A DNA stretch of 64,000 nt from Toxoplasma gondii ME49 (taxonomy: Eukaryota; Apicomplexa; Conoidasida; Eucoccidiorida; Sarcocystidae), in NCBI RefSeq assembly GCF_000006565.2, contig NC_031473.1:2644134-2708133 (forward strand), written 5' to 3'. The position numbers and the translations under genes are program-made. Under the pieces are notes generated by a model, which saw nothing but the letters and a program-made list of their open reading frames with translations, did not search any database and was not told the DNA's origin. Of the stretch, positions 51,701-61,123 are shown piece after piece (within the stretch, counting starts at the first letter, position 1; every line of letters starts with the position of its first letter).

Positions 51701-52517
51701 CCAAAGAGACAGATCGGGTGTCCGAGTGCGCGCAAAACTCTGACAGCGAGAATAAAGGAATCAGAGAGAAAAGAAACCGACGGAAAGGACTTCAAAAAGA
51801 AAAACGAACGAAAACAGATATAAAGACCCGTGCCGCTCTGCGCCGAACGGTCCATCAGTACAGCTGTATATATATATATATATATATATTATATTTGTAT
51901 ATAAATAGTATACATCTATATATAAATTAGATATATATATATGCATAAATTATACAAATATATATATATATATATAGATAGATAGATAGATAGATAGATG
52001 GATAGATAGATAGATATACTATATATTGGTCATTTACAGTGCATTACTGTAGCGACAGAGTTTGGCGGATTTGCCGACAGATGTGGATGTAACGGAGTAC
52101 AGAGCTGTTTGGGGTACTCATCTAGCGCTTTTCGTATGGAATCGTATCCATTCACATCAGTGCACGTACATGTGAGAATCAGTGAGACGGTGAGCACCTG
52201 AGAAGCAGGATTCGCTGTTCCCCTTACTTTCTGACAGTGCGGTCGTGCGTCGGACAGACCGCTTGGAAGTTCGAGGCTTTTTGCTGGACTTCGAAACGCT
52301 TCAAAAGCTCCTGTTGCTTCTGCACAGCAGGTTCTTCTCCGTCGTCGGGTGGCGATGCGTCAACTTCGCCCACAACGTCTGAGACAGCTGCAACTCCCTC
52401 AGGCGCTGCAGCAGAGACTGGGCCGAAGTAAATGTGAGATTTTTCTCGAGGTCCATCGTGGAAGCTTTTCGCGACCCCGGGCGCTTGGCCGCTGCCAGCT
52501 GGCGACGCAGACTCCAT
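48759..52517 (-). CDS. PRP4: U4/U6 snRNP WD40 protein PRP4
   Basis: PRP4 binds PRP3 and U4/U6 in the spliceosomal tri-snRNP. Four exons on the minus strand, 52517-52228, 51739-50821, 50317-50033 and 49400-48759, join in frame to 711 residues. The diagnostic PRP4 motif follows a Glu/Gln-rich N-terminus at about 98-120 (VLRALGHPICLFGEG, then ERRQRLK). A charged linker (EDELFFTEG; LLEARRLMFGDSVRRARLRL) leads to a WD40 propeller of about seven blades. Examples are FLATSSWNEVVKLWS, GRVHALAW, LLASGGADGGICLWDI, GHEDRVNRVAFHPSGRFLAS, ETWRLWDVEKQQELLLQ, DGSLIATTDLSGVVRVWDL, LVATASDDHSVKIWDL, TSSFDGLVKVW and LASVGFDRTWKLW. A Ser/Asn/His-rich insertion interrupts the fifth-sixth blade loop. The short tail is polar. 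The start ATG is the first in frame. No part of the family core seems missing. Confidence 0.95.
49741..49790. repeat. (GATA)n microsatellite in PRP4 intron
   Basis: AGATATAGATAGATAT-type run between PRP4 exons 3 and 4, preceded by CACACA-rich sequence. Confidence 0.85.
51866..52016. repeat. Compound (TA)n and (GATA)n microsatellite in PRP4 intron 1
   Basis: Several TA runs end in about eleven GATA-like units (about 51975-52016). It is the longest simple-repeat block in the window and lies wholly in the first PRP4 intron. Confidence 0.9.
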
Positions 52518-55500
52518 CTGGGGCAGCGCTGAAATGAAACGCCTCGCTGCGCGACTTCGCGTGGTGGAACGAACGCTCTTGCGGAGTTCTCCACTCCGGT
52601 GTGCGACCTCGAAGGTCTCTGTTTACCGGGTCCAAGTGCACTGGATTGGCAGAGCACAGATGGAGTGGGCTGTCTTCTTCTGGACTGCAATCGCTTGGCC
52701 GCACAGAGGGAACAAAGATCATCAGGGCAACGGGGAACCTTGCGCGGCACCGCGCTTTGAGTACAGCCGGACGCAGCAAGTAGGGAATCTTTGGCAGGAG
52801 AAGACGAGTTCTGCACCTTCGCTCGCAGTGAAAAGCAGGAGAACGAGACAGGCACTCGAAAGCTGGAGGAGAAGGGGAAGGGAGGCGGTGACACGCGCTG
52901 TTGGTGTCAGCAGAGAAAAAGACTTTTGAATGGATGTAGGCGTGTGTAACGCCTTTCCCTGAAAGTCACGGTGGGCGTCAAGTTAGATGGGGAGAATGCA
53001 GAAAGAGACTTCGCCTCTGCGGAAACGCGCAGGAGAAGAAAGAGTGGATCTCACACGACGTAACGCAGAGAAAAAGACTCGTCTTAACACGAGAACTCTA
53101 CCGTTGGATGGCCGCAGTTCTTCTCGCTGGTGAGAAGGAACGCAACTTAGACGAATGCGGGTATAACACCGCATGCGACGGACTGGAGTCCGCAAAACAA
53201 CCAAGAACGAAAAGATCTGTGGCGGACACAAGCCGCTAAAATCGCTTACTGCAACCGAAGGCAAACGAGAAAGAAGGGCGGCGAAGAAACGTGTGTCCGC
53301 GTACGAAAGACGCAGACCGCAGGACTTCACAGAAAACAGAACGTGACCGTTTCTAGCGCACCAATCAGAGAGTGGTAGATTCAAAAGAAAACTTCCTTGT
53401 TGAGTGGATCTCGGTTCCTTCAGAGAGATGGTAGTCTGACAATTTAGATCCACAACGAAAAGGGGGCTGAGAATTTCCGGAACGCCCTTCCCAAGCTCAA
53501 AAGGAAACAGACGAAATTCTGCGTCTGCGAATCGCTCAGGCACTCCTTTGTGTTGTTCCTTCTTCGGAAGAAAGCGTGCTTCGATGGTAAGTGAGGGCTT
53601 CCTCGCGCTTTTATCGCGGCATGTCCACAGAAATGCGGGGGGAAAACTAGCGTCAGTTCAGTCGGGAACGGAAACGCCACGCCTTCCAATCGAAAGTTGG
53701 AGTGCGTGAAAAAAAGGGAGTTTGCCACTGCAATCCAGAGCGTTTCGAATTTCCCTGGTCAGCAAGGAGCAGGAGTTTCTCGGCGGCATGCATGGGGAGG
53801 GAGACTGAGGACGATAAAAAGTAAGAAGTTCCCTCCACGTTACACCTTTCTCGAGACAGAAAACTGTGTGACCGCCGAACTACTTTGCTTTAGTGAAACA
53901 AACGGTAAGACATGGTGTCTGAGTGGTCCACAAACGCTGAAAGTCGTGGTAAAATCCCAGCAGGGTTTTTTCGTTGGGGATGTGCATGCGTGCAAGCAGA
54001 AGCGGTGTGCCGTCTCGAAGCTGCTCAACCGCCAACGCATCTTTGCAGAAGCAAGGGCTTGTAGGAAAATGGAGGAGGTGCATTTCTGTGAAATGGGTAT
54101 CTACACGAAGTCAAGACTGAAAGGAAGGAACTGTATTCGGGCGTGGCGTGTGCTTCTCCTATGAGGCGTCTACGAGTTGGGGTAATAAGGCCTTCTGTTG
54201 ACAACCCTGCAGGGGTATAGATACTGCGCTTAAAGCTGGCTTCGATTTGCATATGGTAACGACAAACGTTAAATGTCTATCGACCTTAGTTGGATCCCTT
54301 TTACAGGCGGCGTTTAGTTCTATGGTACGATAACACCAGGGAATGGTGTGCCTCATTCGCTGTGCTCCTTTCTCGCGCCATCTTCAAATGGGCACGTTTT
54401 TGACACTGTTCCTTGCCGGATTCGAGATACACATGGAACAACGAACGCCACGCTCTGCAGGTGCCACATTTACATCCTTTTCCAAACGAAGAACACAGCT
54501 TCTGCAAAATGTCTTTTGCTTCCAGCTTGCAGCCTGGGATTCAGGTGTAAATGTTCGATGGCAACGACGGAAAACGACTACTCCGATGATAGTACCAGCA
54601 GCACCATCGTAATGCGAGTAATAATCTCTGAGAAAGGATTATTTCTAAGCGCTTTATGGGGAATAGTAATACGAGTTGGAATAGGAGTTTCCAAGCAGGC
54701 ATGAATGTCAATAGGGCATTGGGCGGTGCCTGCGTGTTTGACGGTATTTCCAAGGAAGGTGCATCTCTTGTGGTTCGAGAGCTCTCTGTATGAATCAAAA
54801 GTTCATCTGGCTGCTCGTCTGTGCACAGTGCCGATTGTTGAAGCCTCACTTGTGCGCGGTTTTTGTCATTGACTCTCCATCTCTTGGGTCTCGAGAGAGA
54901 ATGAACACGATATTTTTTGAGAACGGGGTGTGGACTTAAGCATCAGCCCTGAAAGTTTGAGACTGCTCCTGCAGCAGATCGTCATATGGTGTACGCCCAT
55001 CCTTTTTCTGGTAGTCGTGCAGCATGCTCAGCTGCAAACAGATAGAAATTCACGTCTGACCTTGGTAAAAGAACTGAGTCTACGCAAGGTTCCACATGGC
55101 TTGTCGGTCGCAGTCGCGCAGTATGATAGACGCTCAGATCAGGGGACCTTCGGGACGTTGACGGTAGTGGGAATTAGACGTTTTCCATCTCACGCGTTCA
55201 GCATTTGCATTCCAGATGCATTACAGAGGGTTCCGTGAAAATCGAACTTAAAAGTAGGCATCGTCTCCGTACAGATGATCCGAGATCCGGAACTTGATAA
55301 TCGGATAAACAGAGGCACTGTAGTAGAGGGAGGGCAAGTCTCGCTATCCGGAACTCTCGACATGCTGTCCAGTAGCCATTGGAGAATGGCGCTCGCGAAC
55401 GACCAACCCTAGCAAATGGGCGTAGTCCAATGAGTGCATGGCGTCTGTGGGATACCACATGACATGCTTCCTTTACTGAGATCGCAGGCTCTGACGGTGA

Positions 55501-57290
55501 CGAATCGATGACCTTTTTGACTACTTTAGGATTCCAGCAGCTGAGGTTAAATGCTCCACGTAATGCCCTTGCATGCATTTTAAAGTGCCCGCTGAAGCAG
55601 GCAGGAAGCGTTTTTCCGCTGCAAGGAATGCAAATCAAGCACGCTGTGGCACGACTGTGGAATCAACGTATCAATAAGCGGAGAAGAGGGGCAGTGCATC
55701 AGGAAATATTTCTCGAGCTCCGATATCCGCACAGTGGGCGAAACTCCGCCTGTTGCATGGGTAATATATGGAAAACACAGGGTGCATTCGCTTCTCTCGG
55801 CCTTCGACGAGCTAGAGCAGGACAGCAATTTATAAGCTCATATCCTTGATAAAGAAATCGGTGTTGTCTTACTCTTCGCAGCTTCCGTCTGGCGCATCGC
55901 AGAGCCTCTTGGGCTTGTTTTTCATTCTCAAAAAACGTCAGCATGCTCTTCCAGTTACACTTTCGACTAGAGCACCTCTCAAAGCTGTTTTGTTTCTCCC
56001 ACAGGAACATTACTGAGACAACGACCGGAGCGTGCTTCACCGCGAAACTGACCATTACGTGCAAGCTCTTTCCTTGGCCTTTCGGACTGAACGGTAGCAT
56101 TCGTGTTCCACGCGAATTACCCTTGGCAATCCTGTGGATTCTCGTCTCAGGTAGCCTCGGAATCGTGATATAACAAAAAAACCGCCATTCGCGCACGGCT
56201 CCTTGGGACCTTATCGGTCATGCTGCATGTTCCTCTGTGCACACCTGTTTCCTCGTCATGTTGCAAGGTTATAGCGCACCCTTGTCTGCTACGAACAAGA
56301 AACAGGAATATATCTTCCTCATTTCCAGCCTTTTCCCCTTTACAAAAACAACACACAGCGGGACTACTGGGGAATGGGAACAGACAATCATTGATTTTCG
56401 TTGAGTTGCTTGAGGTACTCCGGAGACGGTCGCGGCATACCACTTTGAGTCAACCGCGAGAAACCACGCTTCGGTGTACGGAATACTACCGAATTTGCAG
56501 TTGTTCTGACGAAATATGATTGCTCCTCATCATACCTTGAGGTCAGTCCGTAATACGGAGTGAGGCATCCGTTGACTAAACGGAGGCGTTACCCACTGCT
56601 GAAAACCCTTGTTTCCCAAAAATTGCCCGTTGGAATGTGTCTCGTGACTACAACACAAACCGACACACGATTTCTGTAGTAGCACTCCTTCACACTGTCA
56701 ACCCATTTCTTCCAGTTCTGCTTGTCGCTCGAGACCTCTCCACTGTTCTGCTACCCGTTTGTCATTCAAAGTTCCGGTTAGGTGCGTTCGCTCATACCGG
56801 AGATGCAGTGAGAAGTATTCAGCGCGTGTCTTTTTGCGACAGTTGCTTTGTTGACTCTCAAGCTGCCAAGCGACACGGGCGCACGTTGGAGGCTGTTTCA
56901 TTTGACGCGTCGCGCATGTGACCGATGCCTCGTGTGACACGAGCGGTTTCCAGCCGTCCGCATCACGCGACTCTGTGGCTTGCCTGTCGATTGTCGAGCC
57001 GATGCTGGGTCCACCATATTGATGCCACTTCTTTTCCGGATTTTTGCTTACATTTTCTTCACCGAGGGTACTCCCCTGCTCGTTATTTCATGCGTAAGTC
57101 ATTTCTGCAGCCAGGAAGAACGAAGTTGGCACAGAAAAGACAGACCGACTCCCGTTGCAATTTTTGCGGACCTCACAAGTGCAGTGTTGCAGGCGGTGCG
57201 CAGCTTGGCACCCGACGTCGTGGCCTTTATCGCGTCGTGACCTTGTCATGACGCTCACGTCTCTAGGATCCTTTGTTCTTCCACGACGAA
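52518..57290. other. Unresolved region upstream of PRP4
   Basis: The first 1 to 2 kb should contain the PRP4 promoter; a GCATGCATG element sits at 53786-53794. Beyond it I could not build a gene. Plus-strand stretches that look exon-like are about 56006-56150 (acceptor CCCACAG, an N-glycosylation site NIT, a hydrophobic segment ELPLAILWILVSG, donor GTAGCC) and about 57020-57092 (hydrophobic LLFRIFAYIFFTEGTPLLV, strong GTAAGT donor), possibly continuing at 57197-57240 to a TGA. They could be parts of a small membrane-protein gene, but phase and first exon are not established. Confidence 0.35.
53786..53794. promoter_or_regulatory. TGCATGC element upstream of PRP4
   Basis: GCATGCATG contains the TGCATGC-type core on the minus strand, about 1.27 kb before the PRP4 start codon. 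Role inferred from the motif only. Confidence 0.3.
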
Positions 57291-57530
57291 ATGGCGCTAA
57301 TTCCCTCGCCGGTGTACGTCGTTCCTCAGCAGGTAACAGTGACGCAGCCTGCGATAATCACCGTCCAGCAGCCCGCAGTTTGCGTTGCAACAACTCCAGT
57401 CTACAACGTTTGCATTCCCGTCGCGCCCCCCCCACCCAAAGTAACGGTTGTGACGCCACCTCCAGCCATTCTGGCAACTGTTCCCTCTCAGATGATGCTT
57501 TGCCCTCCACCTGTCTACTACCTGGCGTGA
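57291..57530 (+). CDS. Small Val/Pro-rich protein
   Basis: A single coding exon of 79 residues begins at an ATG with A at -3 (GAAATGG). It lies 24 bases after a possible acceptor (CTCTAG, ending about 57266), so a 5' UTR intron is likely. The protein is almost entirely Val, Pro, Thr, Gln, Ala and Cys, with no lysine beyond one and no arginine. It repeats short Val-x-Val and PP units (VYVVPQQVTVTQPAII, VAPPPPKVTVVTPPPA) and ends PPPVYYLA. This recalls the Val/Pro repeats of articulin/alveolin-type cytoskeletal proteins, but it is too short for an assignment. There is no signal peptide. The strong compositional bias makes chance unlikely; the function is unknown. Confidence 0.6.
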   Translation: MALIPSPVYVVPQQVTVTQPAIITVQQPAVCVATTPVYNVCIPVAPPPPKVTVVTPPPAILATVPSQMMLCPPPVYYLA

Positions 57531-58253
57531 TCATGTCGGCGTGATTTTCGTATGGAAGAGGGTGGAGTCCGGAGGGTGTCGGCGATTTGGCGAAGGGAGC
57601 GCAGGCCGAAGGGGTATACAGTGCAGTAATAGCGCCCAGATGAAGAAAGTTTTCCCTTCCAGCGTTCTTCAGCAACGACCGTACACCGGTGTTCCTTCTT
57701 CTCCAGCGACGCGGCTGTTGGCACTCGGCGTCAGGTTGTGGCTGGAAGCTCAGTTTAACATGCGAGAGTGAGCAGGTGTTCCGTGTTACAGTGGAAGGGG
57801 GGACGCCTACCGTGGACACCAAAAGGGACAGGCTGAATGCTACAGGACAAAAGCACGATCGAGAAATATGTGGCGTGCGGGGGAAAACAGCACGTTTTCC
57901 ATGTCGCGGATACGTGGGTTGATTCGTGGTGGGGTGTAACAGGGTGTCTGCCTCTTGGCAAGGGCAGCAGACAGAATAAATGTGCCAGCCTTTCGGGTTA
58001 TGCCTGCGGAATGCAGAGGCGCATATCTTGGCTTGAAGGCGCTTAGTCGCCTGCTTCTCGCAATGTTCCCGAGACTGCGTTTAGACAGATCTTAGGGGTC
58101 CTGTGTACAGAGAAACCGTCACGGTTTTTCTCTGTGATACAGCTAGGGGAGGGCTGTCCTCTGTGTGTTATGTTTCACGGTGTAGAAAATGAGTAGGCGT
58201 GCATACATCGGAAACGGTTTGTTCTTTCGTCGCCAGCATTCCTGTTGTTCAGG
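57531..58253. other. Intergenic spacer with a hairpin
   Basis: This 720-base spacer between two small plus-strand genes contains an imperfect inverted repeat at 58102-58142 (ACAGAGAAACCG, TCA, CGGTTTTTCTCTGT, with matching CTGT/ACAG outside). It may lie in the promoter or 5' UTR of the 58254 gene. Overlapping frames on both strands look like chance. Confidence 0.45.
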
Positions 58254-58640
58254 ATGGGGCAAGCCCCTTGTGGCCCTGCCGTTTCAAATGCTGACTTCAG
58301 AGGTTTTTTCAGGTGCGTAATTCGCAACATTCGTCTCGACTCTTCAGAAAAACCTAAGGCGAAAGTTTGGTAACTGCCCCTCCCCTAAGTCGCTTTTCAC
58401 CACACTCCTCACGCCCGTGTCAGGTTAACTCCGTAAAAGACACTGCTCACAGAGGTGTGCAGTGCGCTGGTGCGGCCCAAGCTGTTCGTCGAACAGAAGC
58501 CGAAGAAGTGGCCTGGCTTGAAATTGCTACCAGTTGAAGCAGTCACCGTGATGGCCCTTGCACTTGCTCTTGCAACCGTGATACATCACCTGAAGCACGG
58601 TGGTTTTGACATTAACCACCGAAGTGGAGTTTACGACTAA
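58254..58640 (+). CDS. 78-residue single-pass membrane protein
   Basis: Two exons, 58254-58312 and 58463-58640, join in phase 2 (donor GTGCGT, acceptor GTGCAG) to 78 residues. The protein starts MGQAPCG, continues with a basic stretch (LVRPKLFVEQKPKKWPG), has one hydrophobic segment at about 44-60 (VEAVTVMALALALATVI), and ends with a polar His/Asp/Tyr tail (HHLKHGGFDINHRSGVYD). The shape is that of small accessory subunits of mitochondrial respiratory complexes or of ER translocon-type tail-anchored proteins. I cannot place it in a named family. Gly2 with Cys6 could also be read as an acylation signal. The clean splice, the codon-phase fit and the amphipathic layout support a real gene although it is short. 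Confidence 0.7.
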
Positions 58641-61123
58641 AGACACTCCTTATGTTGGACACTGACTGAATTTGTCGCACGGCTCAACCGCTTTTTGTGG
58701 AGGGTCATTCAATGCCGAGACCTCTGTTGATAACAGTCTGTGCTTAAGATCGCAACCATTCATTTGGCGAGCAGATAACGTGGAGTCTCTCGACCGAACC
58801 CCATCTTGGAGCAGGCTTCTGGGGTCGCAGAAGTCTAATACAACACGATTGGTTAACGACCTATTTCCAGCCGAGCAAAAGCCTTCTCAAAATATCTAGA
58901 TTTCGGCGGACACTGAGAAAGCGCAGCTGCCGGGCAAGTCAGGCATACGTCCTTTTGTATTCCTACCATTGAAACCGACGGTAACAGGAAACGGTAAAAT
59001 CACTGGTTCTCAAGCAGCCTTCAAGGGCACTCTGGAGATGTTCACCTCGAGCACTATTCTGAATCGAATCCCTAGATTCGTTACACATACATCACCACAT
59101 GCGTTCAGGTGGAAAAGCACTGTACAGAATGCCTCTACCCCTGTTAGAGGCCAGTGAGCAAGGGTGCAACAGGGCAGTTACACATCGAATTGTAAGATGC
59201 TTTGAAAGAGCTGCTACGGCATTTCAACTGGTGTTTTGGTTGGACTCGAGTCAGCTACAAGGGGAGGATGTGCTGAGGAGCGGTCCCTGCTGCCTTTCAG
59301 TACATGCCGATACAAATGCCGTTGATAACGTTTCTGATTGGAACTACCTGGTGTTTGAGCACCAGCACCAGGATCGTTTAGCCAAGAGGATGTGCGCTGC
59401 AAGATGCAAACGCTTCCAGACTTTAAGAATACCATCCACCCCAAGGCACATACAACAATGCGTTGTTCGTCGCCCTTCCTCTCCCGTAGCCTGGCTCCCC
59501 TTCACTTAGTTTGCCCTGTAGCTGTGAAGTCATTGGATACAGCTTCTTGGAAATATGATGCAATGTACAAAAACATTGTGAGACTCTTCTGTGCTCTAAA
59601 TTTGTTTCCGCTTCGCAAAACGGATGGCCGCTTCCCAAAGAGGCGCCGAAAAGCTGTGCTTAGCATCTCTATCGTTCATCTGGCCCTCTCACGTCCGTTT
59701 ACCCATAAAGCACTGTGCACAGGTCACTGAAGTCGCCATCGTTAAAGTTGGACACGCCGATCAGTAACCAAAGCCTGTATAAATCGTGCCTAGCTTCGCC
59801 CCATTGTCACGCTTTTTGAAACTGCAAGATAATAGGACAAAGGAAGCACGGGGTCAAATTGCGCTTGTACTCCCGGCTGCGTTTTCCGAGCTTGCTTGTA
59901 CCCTAGTACCTACTGCATGAAATCGGCATCCGCGTTTGCTCTCTCACAGCATGCCCACTAACCAGGAAGCTAGTCAACTCGAACAACTTGGAACAGGCGA
60001 CTCCTGAGTCGCGTCCCACCACTACAGGTCTAATGAGTTGCCCCTGTGCGTGGTGCCATACTGTGACGGTTATTCACAGTGCGCCTTCCTCGGAGATGTA
60101 CTACCATCGGGACAAAAGAGTTTCTGGTGCTGTTTTCCCTCCTCGTTAATACGGGTGATAACAGTAATTCATGTATTACCCCTAGAACATAACCGATGTG
60201 GAATAACCTTAATGTCTTAGGATGTTGAATGGTAGCTCTTTCAATTGTCTTAAGGCATACACTGCTGGGGTGCGGTGTGCAGCAATCATAAAGAACATGG
60301 TTGTTTGTATCTCATAACTTGAAGTCATATTCAGTATCGTAGGTATGACACCTGGCAGAACGCCTCACCGGCTTCCCGGGTGAGCGCCTGTGTTCTGCCT
60401 GAAAATTTTATTAGTTTCACCGTGCCCGTTCGAGTCAGGTTACTTTTATTACGAGTACCTACATAACCGCTTTACGGGGTCCAATTCTCGTTACAAGCAC
60501 TTCGCTGAGAAAGAGTAGTGCTGAAACTAGGGGATTTTGACAAGCGTTACTCTATGTATAGAGCAACACGGACACATTTTTTTCTCTTTGTCGTGACTCC
60601 TTGTTCATTACCAGGCTTTGGACTCCGATGCCTCTTACCCTGAGCCAGCGACGTTATCACTTCGTCTTGGGTTGAATGTCCACTGGGGACCGTGAGATTT
60701 TTCGATAGGGTTGTATGTTCCTGTCCATGGGCCAGTGAAGAGCGGATTAATATCTCAGCGAATTACAGACAAAGACTCGATGCTTTCTCTATTGGATCTC
60801 TTTCATTTTCCAGTCTTATCAAGCAAATATCCACGTACCAGTTGAACTCAAAACGGAGAGAATCCAGATAACAGCGATGTAGTGTTAAGCATTTTGCTGG
60901 TGTTCTTTTTTCGAAACTCGCCAGAAACGCATTCATTCCGTGGCAAGCGTATCGCATCCGAACGAGGCAGAGAATAGGTTTCACAACTTACAATGAAGCC
61001 ACGATGCCAGGAAACAGCCCCTCACTGTGGATCCACGGATGGTTCCGTGCTTGTACGAAGTAGCGAAAGTAATGTATTCAGGAAAAAGAAAAAGAAACGG
61101 TAGACAAAAGAAAACACGCCTAC
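58641..61123. other. Intergenic or unresolved; hairpin at 60354-60399
   Basis: This 2.5 kb holds the 3' UTR of the 58254 gene and probably the last exon(s) of the SHIPPO gene on the minus strand, which I could not place. One candidate acceptor-donor pair lies around 60980-61025. An imperfect hairpin occurs at 60354-60399. No domain-bearing frame is seen. Confidence 0.4.
60354..60399. other. Two-stem inverted repeat
   Basis: Outer arms GGCAGAAC (60354-60361) and GTTCTGCC (60392-60399) enclose inner arms CTCACC (60364-60369) and GGTGAG (60379-60384). It does not fold as a tRNA. Function unknown. Confidence 0.5.

Noticed and set aside
57358..57822. Minus-strand frame of 154 codons
   Set aside because: Antisense to the Val/Pro-rich gene; starts without family features and has no supporting exon pattern.
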